DNA of 64,000 bases from the NCBI GenBank assembly GCA_021014325.1, contig CM037471.1:21162818-21226817 (forward strand), given 5' to 3'. Below are positions 47,101-56,341 of the stretch, piece after piece. Source of the stretch: Plazaster borealis (taxonomy: Eukaryota; Echinodermata; Asteroidea; Forcipulatida; Labidiasteridae). Under the pieces are notes generated by a model. That model saw only the letters and a program-made list of their open reading frames with translations. It ran no database searches and was not told where the DNA came from. A program made the position numbers and the translations under genes. The number at the start of each line of letters is the position of its first letter. Position 1 is the stretch's first letter.

Positions 47101-50100
47101 TTTAACTCATATTCTGAATTTATTACATGTTATAGCTCTACAGAGATGTATCGAGCACTGTGAATTGTGATAGAAGACGATTTCATTGGATATATATATA
47201 TATATATAATATATATCCAATGAAAACGTCCTCAACCACAATTCACAGTGCTCGATACATCTCTGTAGAGCTATAACATGTAATAAATTCAGAATATGAG
47301 TTAAACAAACTCAGAGTTTGTTTAACTCATATTCTGAATTTATTACATATATAATATATATATATATAATTTATTTATTTATTTATTTTTTTTTTGGGGG
47401 GGGGGCTACCACTCCACATAATTGTGGTATTATTATGTATTCGGTTATATCAAATTGATTAAAATATGTTTTCATATAATGAAGTGTCTATTAAAACACT
47501 GCGGGGCATGAACATTTTCAAATAATATACACCAAGGCATACTTGTGTGGAAGAACCTCCACACATATAATTAGGGTAATTAGCCCCAATTAGGCTATGT
47601 TCCAATATTGTTCCTCACATCTGATATACCATGGGCAGAGCAAATTAAAGGGTGAACCTACATGACTATGGTCAAACTACAGTAATTTGTCCCATGACAC
47701 GCAGTCTTGCCCAGGGAAATTTAAAACATTAATGAAAACCGCATATCAAATCACAGCAGACTTTACCATATGAAATCACATCACATCAAGTGAAAGCTTG
47801 ATGGAAAAAACACGAGTAAATATCACACAAATTTGGTTCAAGTAGTAAAACAAATTAGATATCTTACAATAAACAAATGTTACACACATCCTTCCTTTAA
47901 TGCTGAATTATTCAAACTTATATTGAAATAATTAATTCTAATGAAAATGTCAAGACGAAAATCAATAATGGAAAAACAATCATAGTATGTGGGAGCTCCT
48001 GCCCCAAAGTCTCCTCAGAGTGCGGCGTGATCTTATTTTTGTAGACAGAACTTACTGTTATCCAAGCAGGAGAATTCCTTGCATTCACACTTCCAAATCT
48101 TCTCCACTTCCACGCCTTCCCCATGGCAGGCTCTACAGTAATAGAACGCCCTAAAAGATGAAGCAGAGGATATATGTTGGAGGCAATTTAATCAGCGATG
48201 GCATTTTAACATGAAAGACGGGCCGGCTGTGCGGCTGGCCTGGACCAATTCATGATGCAGAAGAAATGAGTAGTGAAGCAAATAAATGAAAGGTCATATC
48301 ATCTGCTGGGATAATCTTCGCAAGATAACAAACCTGACCTCTCTTAATTTAAACACAATAATTGTTTAAAGGATGTGTGTAGGGCTATGTTCATCCAAAT
48401 TCAGTGGCGTAACCAGACATTTTCATGGGGGGGGGGGCGCAAGCGGGGGGGGGGGTGTTGAATTTGGGGGAGGGGTTATTTAATGTATCTAACCATTCAT
48501 TTGTACATGTTTCAATCTCAATGGGGGGGGGGGGGTTCAGAGCGGGGTTCCCCCCGTCCCTCTTCTGGTTACACCACTGTTTAAATTGTTTCAAAGTCAA
48601 ACTAACACTTTGTCCTGATTGGATTGGAATATACAATCCGAAATTATGCACACAAAAATAAAATAACAATAACACTAAATAAATAAAACAATAACAAATA
48701 AGCAATGACAGTTAGAGAAATACAACTTCAAAAAAAGAGGAAGGAAAAAAACCCAGAAATATATTCAAAATGTCATATATTTTCGAAAAAGACAAATACA
48801 GAGAGCACAAAATACATCGGAATATTTTGAAAAACCAGCATAACACAAACTAGGCCTCATTTGTCAAAAATAAATTTCTGCCAATATGAAGAATCATTTG
48901 AACGTCTGGACGGTGTTTTAGTTTTCTCTTTCAGGGCTGTAAAAACGCTTGAAAGAAATTGATAAGCTGCACTCAAAGTCATCTCACATAAATCTCTCTC
49001 CCTTTATTTTCAATTTTCATCACAGCTCGCTCATTTGTCCGGTTAAACAAAAATGCGCCACAAACCAAGCACATTAGAAATTTATGCCTGACATTGAGCA
49101 GTTGTGACACAGTAAACTGCGATTTAAGTTTGCGATGTCACATTTTGGTATCCACGCTTTCTCATTGACGAGGAGCAACGCGCTCCAACGCCTTCCAACC
49201 TTGACTCGTCAGTGAAAATGTGACAAATTTGCCGCGGTTTTCATCGAGAAAAAATATCCAGTAAATCAACCCACAAGTTTATGTGAAGGTGCATGTTTTT
49301 AAGACATCGAAGTCTTAAAGGGACTAAAAAGCACTGGTTTGCGGAACTTGGCACATCCATTCAAATCGTTCTCATCTAAGTTCTTGAGTTTTGAATTGGA
49401 ATGTTTTATGATTTCGCAGAAGTTTATTTTACTTGCTGTTACTTTACCGAATAAAATTGACGGTTTTTGAAATCTTTAGATTAAAGTTTCAGCTATTAAA
49501 ACTTGGATTGCCTTTTATTAAATATTTGAATTTAACATATTCAACTATCACTTTCAAATAACAAATAGAGCAATCTAGCAATGTATATGAACTTGACAAA
49601 TAGTATATGGATTAATGCTTATCAACAAAGTAACTCCATATTTTGAATTGAGCAGTTATTATTTAAAGGCAGGGTAATAACTCCAAAAACTAATGACCAT
49701 AAAAACTTATTTGGTAAGAAGCACTGCAGCTGTTGATAATGACTAACATTTTGAGAAACGATTCCCTTCTTAGGAATGTGGTTTTAGAGAGAGGGATTCA
49801 TAAAAACAACAATGATTGTGTATTCCAATTACGGATTATTCTTCCTGCGTGGAAATAACCACTCCAGATTTTCGGCGATATCTCAAAGACGCCACCACCT
49901 TTTCAAATGACATCTTTACAGGTTAGTCTTATATATCTACATTTATATAGGATTAAAACAATTGCCTTTAATTTTATTAAACATTTTTCTTCATTTTGTT
50001 GGTTACCTTTTTGCTTCTTGAGCATCAGCGGCAAGGAAGAAACCAACAGTTCCTTGAGTGACGACAATGTGCTGTCCAGGATTAATAATAATGCTGAATA

Positions 50101-53100
50101 GAAACAGGAAAAAGGGAGGGGTGAGAAAGTCAAACATGACTTTTAAATATCGTATACCACCTCAGTTTGTACACTCTCAAAACACTGGTTAATATTCCAC
50201 TGGTGAAAGGTTAATTGGTTACAAATCGCCTTATACTGGTTAGATATGATTAATTTGGTAAACAACTTTTAAATAATTGATTGGTTAAAGTAAAATGTGC
50301 TTTCAGGCTGGGTAAAATAAAGGTTGGTGATATACAAGTTAGAATCAACCATGGTTGGTTAAAACGTACACTATCTAAACAACTCATCTTAAACTTAACA
50401 GCATACATTTTGAATCAAGGGCCGATTTCACAAAGAGCTAAGATTGGTCTTAAGCTGTGTATCGATCTTATAATTGCTAAGCAGAGTGTGATGTCACAAT
50501 TGAAATCACTTTAGCGATATTGACAACTCAACTTAAGATGAATCTTATTAGTATTTTGTGAAATCGAGCCCAGGTGTATTGTCATTATAAGTCTCATTTC
50601 TACTAAGTCGAACATTTCCCTTTTACCACGATTTTTCAGTTTATGTCTACAGACCATGACCTTTGTTTAAAAAAGAGTGACCTTGTACTTTCCAGGGCAT
50701 TTTACGGCAGGCAAGGTACTACACTGGTCATATGGGAATGTTTACATTTTGTGTCAAAATTACCACATACGTCAAAGAGTTCTTTAAGTATAAGCTGTAC
50801 TAGTTTTGAGATGTGCATCCTTTCTTCGTATCAACAATTGATAAAAATCAGACAGTGCAATCGCCATATAATATCAGATTAAATGTTTTCTTCCATTGGG
50901 CTGTGTACAAAACATGCCTGCAGGAATTCCAGGCTCTGGGGCTTTTTTCTAAACATATGATGTCACATGTTGCATGGTCGGGAAGTTTAGGTAAATCATT
51001 GAATTGTTTTAAATGGTATTGTAAGTTCAACACACTAAAACAGATTAAACTTGTCTTTTTATTAGTTTTCTCAACTCTCTGTACATTAAACGAATCGAAT
51101 TTAAATATCGGCTGTCATTTTAGACACCCTTACAACTGTAACTAATACATGTAGATCCTACTCGCCTACACTCCTATGTTCAGACACCCTGTATTCCGAC
51201 ACCCCTATCAGTTCCGACACCACTATTCCGACACCCCTATGTTCCGACACCCCTGCGTTCCGACACCCCTGCGTTCCGACACCCCAACGTTCCGGCATCC
51301 CTAAATTGTATTTTCAACCCGATCCTCACCCTAACCCTAGCATGCAGATCACGAAGGGTTTATCGAAATAAAGGGTTGTATGAGCATAGGGGTGTCTGAA
51401 TATAGAGCCGTCACCCGTTGATGCATGTACTAACAAACACTTTTAAAGTATTTCATAATGTATTTGTTTTAAAATAATAAGACTGTTACAAAATCCCCCT
51501 TGGATATATCATGGCTGCCGTTTTGTAACTAAAGCTCTGAAAAAGTACACATTTTGCTTACAATTGTTACAAATATTGTTGTAAATATTATAACTCAATG
51601 TTGATAAATAACCAATACATCGAATCTTTAAACACAGTTCCATCTTTCAGTAGTAGATGGATATATTGCATACATGTCTGTGACTATAGAATTTCAACTT
51701 TAAAATGGAGTGCCAATGCATGCATAGATTACATCGGACACGATCAATCTCAACGCTGCATAGTAATGCCACCAAAACTATCGCTGACTTACTCAATCTC
51801 ATCAAACTCATTCGTCTGCTGAACGGCAATTAGGAGGAGTTTCAACTTCTGAAAGCATTCCCTAGAAGAAAAAAGAAACCCAGATTCCCTCTGATTAAAT
51901 TTGAGTGAATAATTAATGAGTTTGGGTTGGCAAGTGCGCCGGGTGTAAACAGGCTCACAGGGGAGTTCATCGACGATACATGGAAGTAATCGGAGACACT
52001 TCCGAGAGAAAATAATCCCTCTTCGGGATCATTTCAAAGGTGAACCACAGCCACGACTAGGACAGGACACTGCTGTCTTGTCATTCCAGGTATAGTGTGT
52101 TTACAAAGCGGAAATTGTATGTCTCAACTACAAAGAAGAAGCATCAGACTTGACACACATTTCCCACACTTTTCCCGAACAGCTATTCTTGGAAAAATCT
52201 ATGCTTGGAAATTCTGTCTTGTCAGGTGGAAATATTATCTAAAATAGTAAGAAGCAATAGACTTAAATGGAGAAAAATGTCCACACTTTTACCAAAACAT
52301 AACATTGGAAATTCTATACTTGGAAATTCGAAAGTTTTTGTAAATTCTGTCTTGTCAATGCAGGTAGTGTGTTAACAAAGTGGAAATATTGTATCAAATA
52401 CCAACAAGCAATATACCTGAATAGACACATATTTCCACATAGGCTATTACCCGAATAGTAACATATTGCAATTACTATAAAATAAACTTTTCAAATAAAA
52501 AGGGTTTCCTCACAAAAAATGGGCTTAAGGAATGGCAATATGGAAACAAAAATGTTAAAGACCTCATAAACAACATGATAAAGAAAAAGTATTCCTAGAT
52601 TAAGAAAGAATCACCCTATTGCAATTTGGAATCAGTCAATATTTTGAATGATGACATAGAGAGTGTCCGCCAACGTTCTGGCAATATTTTAATAAAAACA
52701 TGATTTTTCCCGAGGCGATTTATATTTAACCGAGGTCTCTCTCCACGGTAGTAATAATCATTGCTTCACTGTAATTACTGAACATGGTCGTCAATCACGC
52801 TGACAACAAAATGAAGACTAGAATATTCAGCTGCTGGTGGGTCTAGTCGGACGAGATTTAGAAAATTATGCGAGACGGAGGTGTCTTCGCAGAGGGAAAA
52901 CTCCAGGGTGACGTTTTAATGTATCGCTATGTGCTTTCCCTTTTTTGTAAATAATGTTTAGCATGTTGAATTGATTTGAATCACTGGGCATTGGCCTAAT
53001 AGGGGTTTGGGATGAAAGTCATTAATGTGTCATGTTGTAACGTTGATTCGAAGAGATTGCTCTAGAAATTAATTCAATTACTCAAAAGTGCAAGCATAAA

Positions 53101-56100
53101 TAAAGGTTAACCAATTATTGAGTTACGATACGCATAGCAAACTAATCATAATTTGATGCAACTCTGAGACATCAACAACAAAACTGTTCCATGTAGGTAT
53201 AGGTTTGTGGGTTTTCCCATCATAAAGTACACAGAACTTTTAACTCAATCCTCGCCACGGAATTTAAAATTATCAGTTTCTCAATAATTCAACCACGTTC
53301 TTTTACAAGGGTCGTGGTTTAATCAACAGTCATTCTTAAAACGAAAGGCCACTCCTTCGATTTAGACTTGATTCGCTTCGAAGCAATCATTGCTTTGCTT
53401 TTTCTCCTGTGCCTTTTCCCGTGTCCGAGCAAAAAAACTAATAACATCAGACAGAGGTGACAAATTAATGAAGACAAAGTGAGCTGGTTGGTACAATTCG
53501 TTCCGTAAACTTACTTGACAACTTCTGGTGCTGATATCCCGTCAAACGCCTGGGATAGACTCTCTGTGTAGATCTCATTGCCACATCCATGTAGATAGTG
53601 CGACATCCACCCCTCGGGACTTTCCTACCGTAGGAGGAATCAATGGCTACGATTAAAGGCATGCAACTTGGGATAACACCCGATGACTTGCGACACGAAT
53701 ATAAAAAAAATGATTGCCCTCCACCAAAATAAAGAAACTGTATCTCAACGTTTTGGGCTGAGAATCACTTTAAATTACCGATCAAAACGGGATGAGCCCG
53801 TGTCCCTTATAGTCCCATAAGGTTTAAGTGATTTTCAATCCTAAATAAGTAAATTTAAATCGAAGTTTTCAAGAGGGGAGAGTGCTTTTGAGGTTTAGGG
53901 TGGCGGGATGGGATATGCACGATACTTTGTGGTGCAATAGTTAAATCGGAACCAAATTGTCACTAGTCGCCTTGATTTTATTTAATATTATTTACTTTTT
54001 ACTGAACCCTTGCACGAGACGGAACGCACAATGGCGTCTATCATTTCCGCTATTTTGGGAGTCATTTTGTTGTGTACCGGGCCTCACTATGGGCAGCGCG
54101 CCGTATGGATACCTGTCGTCACATTAAACCGAGAAAGGCATTCTGGTGGGGGGGGGGGAATGGCGTGGCGAGATCGTACACCAATGGGCGAGGTGGGTTG
54201 TATACATTTTGACTCCCAAAATGGCGGACATGATAGGCGCTTGTATTAGTGCGCTGCGCGTCGTGAAATGGGTCAATAGTGTGAAAAACTATCTTCAATA
54301 TCTGTTTTTTGTTTAAGTCGAAGTTATCAGGTTATAGAGGTTTATGTACAGCTTTATCAGTGAAGGGCACAAAGTTATAAAAAAGGCCTATAGCATCTTA
54401 TAACAACTTTATTTACTTCATAGGCCCCTATCAACACCACGGATTGGGTTTGAGCTTGTTATTTAGTAAACGTGTGCTTTCAATCAGGCGGACGGGCCCC
54501 AAATCGAGGCCCAAGCCAGGCCATGGTTTGGCGGCTACAGTTACGGCTACGACTATTGCTAAGGGTGTTGACAAGGACTTCCCATACTTCAATGCATGAT
54601 GATGCGGCGGCGATCCAGCCGTACCGTAGCCGTAGTCGTAGCCGTAGCCGTAGCCGCCAATTCGGACACGGCTTAATTCCTACCTGGACTCGGAGAGAAA
54701 ATTAGTCTGGCCTCTTAGTTTGAATAAGTAATCAGTATTTTTTTACGCACAGGGAATTAGACACAAATGTCAGCTTAGTATTTTTCCATAAAAGGTTCGC
54801 AACCCCAGTTGAATTTAGCAGAGAGAACAAATTCCCAATATCTGAAATGCTTCAAATAATTTTTGAGATAACTCGAAAATACTAAAATGCAGAAATCATT
54901 TGGATTTTCTGAACCAATGGATTGGAAATTTAAATTGTAGTTTTTGTTTTCCAAGTTTTCTTCTTTAAACAAGAACTGGTGACGCAAGTAGTGAAACAAT
55001 TTTATGTTAATTGATATGTAAAATGCAGAATGTGGATTAGGGTGATGATGATAACATGATGTGGTGATAAATTGACCAATGATATAAATACATACATCTA
55101 GAAAGAGAGTATATATATAGCTCATGCATATTCATTATCCACAACAAGACTGCGCATGCGAAGTTTTCTCTCGGATGCCCATTTTACAACACAGTTGATG
55201 CGTGCATGATATACATGTACATGTACAAAAACGTGCACAAAAGGTCAGCTAAAATCGCACATAAAATGCCATGCCTATGAACATGCGATAGAAAGAGACA
55301 GCACCGGGTTGTATTATGGGCAACCGTAACTCGGGAAAAGGGAAAGGATTTTATTCTTAAAAATCCAGAAGATATTTTTTTTTGATAATTATTAATATAT
55401 TATTAGGAAGGTTGTTAATCCTCAGCAAAACCTTATATAAGAATTATTTCATCGCCACAATTTAACAAAATCAGTATTAGTTAAACCTTAACCGAAGGTG
55501 GGAGAGGGGGCGGGGCTGAGACGGGGAACGAGGTTGAGCAGAAGAATAGTACACCCGGGGTGGGAGGTAGGGGATTAGAACTTCCAAACTGAAAGGCATT
55601 AGTATTTGTTTTTATACTGTTAAATAAATGCCCAATACTGTTTAATAGATTGGTTTGTCAGAATGAAGGATTCTACAATACTGTACTGTTGTAAAGACTG
55701 AATCACTGGGAATACTTTGCCATTTGCTGTCGTTTAGGCCGTATCCGAATTGGCGGCTACGGCTACGGCTACGTAAGTTGCTAAGGATGTTGCTAAGGAG
55801 GATCCTATACTTCGACGCGGCGATCCAGCCGTAGCTGTAGCCAGATAGCCACCACTTCGGACACGGCTTAAAAACAACAAACGGGGCCCACTGAACAACA
55901 GTTGAACAACAGTGAGGCAATTTTAGTCTTTCCAGTTTTGACATGCACAAATTTTCATTCTTTTTAATGGTAAATTGTAAATATTTTGTTTAGTAGGTAT
56001 GTTCTAATAGGAACAACAGTGTAATGAACTTGTCTTTAATGGGAGTGGCCAATGTTTATTTGACCACGCCTTTAGCCACGCCCCTGACCAGTAGTTCCCA

Positions 56101-56341
56101 ATAAGAATACATGGTCAAAACACTGTTATTCTCCGATAGGATTGGAGAAGAAGAAAAAATGGGTAAATTGAGCTAAACAAAATAAGTCAGACAAAGTTTT
56201 AGTGAAATATGTCATCAGAAAGATAAATGTAAATTTTAAAAGTATATGAACAATTTCCGTGAATGGTTACGTTCATATCAGTAGGAGGTAGTAACTTACA
56301 AGGTAAATTTCGGCCGGAGAAGATGCATTCTTAACAACCGA
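37892..56341 (-). CDS. KCNMA1-like: Slo1/BK-type calcium-activated potassium channel, C-terminal part (13 firm exons plus 1 tentative)
   Basis: Exons in transcript order: 56341-56300 (tentative), 53624-53515, 51861-51793, 50093-50007, 48150-48056, 46865-46788, 45970-45919, 43798-43702, 43568-43347, 42733-42529, 41620-41528, 40614-40484, 39756-39553, 38122-37892. All junctions keep frame; the 13 firm exons give 557 residues. Visible Slo1 landmarks: NEIYTE (end of RCK1), [17 protein letters not shown] (CxxCH heme motif), [40 protein letters not shown], the calcium bowl [43 protein letters not shown]. Slo1 tetramers open on voltage and intracellular Ca2+. The intact bowl argues against Slo3 and the overall match against Slo2. 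The pore exons are not in the window. Confidence 0.93.
39240..39425. repeat. Inverted repeat in BK-like intron
   Basis: AAGATTTTTTTTCCTACGAA near 39262 and TTCGTAGGAAAAAAAATCTC near 39388 are inverted copies, with further partial pairing (CCCATACGGGA and CGTACGGGA). The spacer is about 90 bases. A minor foldback insertion. Confidence 0.6.
39553..39756 (-). CDS. BK-like channel exon: [11 protein letters not shown]
   Basis: Encodes [20 protein letters not shown] and the segment through [10 protein letters not shown], matching Slo1 [20 protein letters not shown] and RDRCRVAQLALL. The following GVGVFQQFK replaces the Slo1 LDGPFADLGDGG region. Confidence 0.95.
40130..40378. repeat. Minisatellite of about 21 bp (GAGACTTTCTCCTTGGTATT)
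   Basis: About 11 imperfect copies of GAGACTTTCTCCTTGGTATT lie in the intron downstream of the calcium-bowl exon. Variants include CTCCTCGGTATT and GATACTTTCTCC. Confidence 0.9.
40484..40614 (-). CDS. BK-like channel exon: calcium bowl
   Basis: Encodes [20 protein letters not shown] then [20 protein letters not shown]. The residues equivalent to human Q889, D892, D895 and D897 (numbering from memory) are all present. This exon identifies the gene as Slo1/BK and predicts retained RCK2 Ca2+ sensing. Donor gtgagt; short tandem repeats follow in the intron. Confidence 0.97.
40730..40805. mobile_element. SINE-like B-box fragment with an 18-base perfect palindrome
   Basis: CAAGGGTTCGAACCCTTG at 40767-40784 is its own reverse complement and includes the B-box core GGTTCGAACCC. 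Upstream AAGCACCCACCC and downstream GAGGTGCTTG also pair. It may be a decayed tRNA-derived SINE. Confidence 0.45.
41528..41620 (-). CDS. BK-like channel exon: ahead of the calcium bowl
   Basis: Encodes [20 protein letters not shown] then [12 protein letters not shown], matching Slo1 TGVNIPIITELVND. The Val codon is split (G|TA) with the bowl exon. Confidence 0.92.
41800..42195. repeat. Inverted-repeat elements in BK-like intron
   Basis: 41810-41940 repeats GACTGTTGCATGTGCAAC and GACTGTCGCAAGTGCAACAT. 42075-42190 folds: TTGACAAACTAGTTACC pairs with GGAACTAGTTTGTCAA, and GGGCAGTTGATATTAGCTCC pairs imperfectly with GGAGCCATCGACTGTCC. MITE-like, no coding content. Confidence 0.6.
42529..42733 (-). 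CDS. BK-like channel exon: PLSRADMR...LQDKE
   Basis: Encodes [26 protein letters not shown] and [16 protein letters not shown], matching Slo1 (GTPLSRADLRAVN...[10 protein letters not shown]...LQDKECILASLNIKSM). Confidence 0.96.
42970..43245 (-). mobile_element. tRNA-derived SINE (minus strand)
   Basis: Same family as 2612-2990: head GTGTCGTGGACGAGTGCTTA, B box GTGGGTTCAAGTCCCGATC, and an A/T-rich tail at about 42950-42980. Shorter body and more diverged. Lies in the BK-like intron between exons 43347 and 42733. Confidence 0.82.
43347..43568 (-). CDS. BK-like channel exon: RCK2 Rossmann core
   Basis: Encodes [49 protein letters not shown] and PKVFICN; nearly every position matches the Slo1 RCK2 beta-A to beta-B region. 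Phase 0 on both sides; donor gtaagt. Confidence 0.96.
43702..43798 (-). CDS. BK-like channel exon: FHWC segment
   Basis: Encodes [20 protein letters not shown] then [12 protein letters not shown], matching Slo1 (DSTGMFHWCAPKEIEKVIL), the start of RCK2. A second AG six bases into the exon could be an alternative acceptor. Confidence 0.92.
44040..45905. repeat. GACCAAGACC satellite with a 195-bp higher-order unit
   Basis: Monomers of about 60-70 bases built from CAAGACCTACAACATCCACA and GAGGCAACAAGACCAAGACT. From about 44800 to 45840 three monomer types form a higher-order unit: the marker GCATGATG recurs at 44840, 45035, 45230, 45425, 45620 and 45815, exactly 195 each time. The left part (44040-44800) is less regular. 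The array fills most of a BK-like intron and ends about 14 bases before the donor of exon 45919-45970. Confidence 0.96.
45919..45970 (-). CDS. BK-like channel exon: RCK1-RCK2 linker, part 2
   Basis: Only 52 bases; encodes [18 protein letters not shown] with split codons that fit both neighbours. It lies directly at the right edge of the 195-bp satellite. Could be an alternatively used cassette, as linker exons often are in Slo1. Confidence 0.7.
46788..46865 (-). CDS. BK-like channel exon: RCK1-RCK2 linker, part 1
   Basis: Encodes [20 protein letters not shown] and DLHEP. No strong similarity to mammalian linkers, which are variable and spliced. Accepted because splice sites and phases (2 in, 1 out) fit both neighbours. 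Confidence 0.75.
47094..47348. repeat. 103-base-arm palindrome plus a third direct partial copy
   Basis: Arms 47094-47197 and 47210-47312 are inverted copies with about four mismatches, meeting at an AT dinucleotide run. The outer 36 bases of the arm are repeated directly at 47313-47348. Lies in the BK-like intron between exons 48056 and 46865. Confidence 0.88.
47350..47408. repeat. AT-rich microsatellites and poly-G run
   Basis: (TA)n, (TTTA)n, then a T-run and about 11 G at 47395-47405. Typical low-complexity intron sequence. Confidence 0.8.
48056..48150 (-). CDS. BK-like channel exon: CxxCH heme motif
   Basis: Encodes [20 protein letters not shown] and [16 protein letters not shown] keeps the CxxCH pattern (CKACH in mammalian Slo1), known as the heme-binding site in the RCK1-RCK2 linker. 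The CEC that follows parallels CGC of Slo1. Confidence 0.92.
48402..48579. mobile_element. hAT-type MITE (CAGTGGCGTAACCAG ends)
   Basis: Starts CAGTGGCGTAACCAG and ends CTGGTTACACCACTG, inverted with one mismatch. Flanks TCCAAATT and TTTAAATT agree at six of eight positions, compatible with an old 8-bp target duplication. The interior has three G-runs and the matching C-run. The 5'-CAG terminus and 8-bp duplication suggest hAT. Confidence 0.75.
49663..49971. mobile_element. MITE of the 32060 family, next to a splice donor
   Basis: Left TTAAAGGCAGGGTAATAACT, right GCCTTTAA. Internal AAGAAGCACTGCAGCTGTTG and TTTTGAGAAACGATTCCC are shared with the family at 32060. The right edge lies about 30 bases from the donor of exon 50007-50093. 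Degraded. Confidence 0.65.
50007..50093 (-). CDS. BK-like channel exon: INPG...GFFLAADA
   Basis: Encodes [20 protein letters not shown] then AADAQEAKR, matching Slo1 ILINPG...GTLGFFIASDAKEVKR. The donor gtaacc lies only about 30 bases from the edge of a MITE at 49663-49971. Confidence 0.93.
50417..50571. mobile_element. MITE with GGGC(C/T)CGATTTCACAAA ends
   Basis: Left AAGGGCCGATTTCACAAAGA, right TTTTGTGAAATCGAGCCC; subterminal CTAAGATTGGTCTTAAG and CTTAAGATGAATCTTATTAG also pair. A worn relative lies at 19045-19190. I remember this family as common in echinoderms. Confidence 0.8.
51160..51420. repeat. 16-bp repeat TTCCGACACCCCTGCG
   Basis: About eight copies of GTTCCGACACCCCTAT-like units at 51178-51300. 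A TAACCCTAG-like stretch follows and then an inverted, degenerate copy (AGGGGTGTCTGAATATAG at about 51389). Confidence 0.8.
51793..51861 (-). CDS. BK-like channel exon: [11 protein letters not shown]
   Basis: Encodes [20 protein letters not shown], equivalent to Slo1 ELCFVKLKLLMIAIEY. Phase 1 in, 2 out; donor gtaagt. Confidence 0.9.
52060..52450. repeat. Degenerate tandem repeat of about 140 bp, three copies
   Basis: CTGTCTTGTCA recurs at about 52070, 52215 and 52346, followed each time by related words (GTGTTAACAAAGTGGAAATA, ACACATTTCC). Located in the BK-like intron between exons 53515 and 51861. Confidence 0.6.
53515..53624 (-). CDS. BK-like channel exon: end of RCK1
   Basis: Encodes [20 protein letters not shown] and [17 protein letters not shown]. 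Aligns with the Slo1 segment ending ...NEMYTExLSxAF. The Glu of GNE corresponds, from memory, to the RCK1 Ca2+ ligand E535 of human Slo1. Donor gtaagt, split Lys codon. Confidence 0.88.
53625..54509. other. BK-like intron, no exon seen
   Basis: Contains a plus-strand frame at 54010-54249 starting near CACAATGGCGTC. It includes a poly-G run and the word TTTTGACTCCCAAAATGGCG, which also occurs at about 46295, so it is part of a repeat rather than a gene. Confidence 0.5.
54510..54677. mobile_element. MITE with CGGCTA-repeat ends, copy 1
   Basis: Left TTTGGCGGCTACAGTTACGG, right CGTAGCCGCCAATTCGGACA then CGGCTTAA. The ends contain a hexamer array (CGTAGC)n, longest on the right. The interior TTGCTAAGGGTGTTGACAAG and GATGATGCGGCGGCGATCCA matches the copies at 55734 and 57981. 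The Arg-Ser-rich frames come from the hexamers. Confidence 0.88.
55734..55870. mobile_element. MITE with CGGCTA-repeat ends, copy 2
   Basis: TTAGGCCGTATCCGAATTGG ... CACTTCGGACACGGCTTAA; same internal GTTGCTAAGGATGTTGCTAA and CGGCGATCCAGCCGTAGC. The first three bases TTA pair with the terminal TAA. Confidence 0.88.
55871..56299. other. No feature recognised
   Basis: AT-rich BK-like intron or upstream sequence without repeat or exon signatures. Confidence 0.4.
56300..56341 (-). CDS. BK-like channel: tentative 42-base exon
   Basis: On the minus strand: acceptor ...gacgcag, 14 codons ([14 protein letters not shown]), donor gtaagt, phase 0 at both ends, matching the phase-0 start of the next exon. 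In Slo1 this position follows NLFxMRS, and the initial S-V-V-K could continue it. Too short to prove by homology. Confidence 0.45.

Noticed and set aside
37892..53624. Slo3 or Slo2 (KCNT) identity for the channel
   Set aside because: All calcium-bowl ligands and the CxxCH motif are present and the alignment follows Slo1 throughout; Slo2 lacks this bowl and Slo3 has a degenerate one.
54010..54249. Plus-strand frame with a hydrophobic start ([15 protein letters not shown]) resembling a signal peptide
   Set aside because: Contains a poly-G run and a word repeated at about 46295 (ACTCCCAAAATGGCG), so it is repeat-derived.
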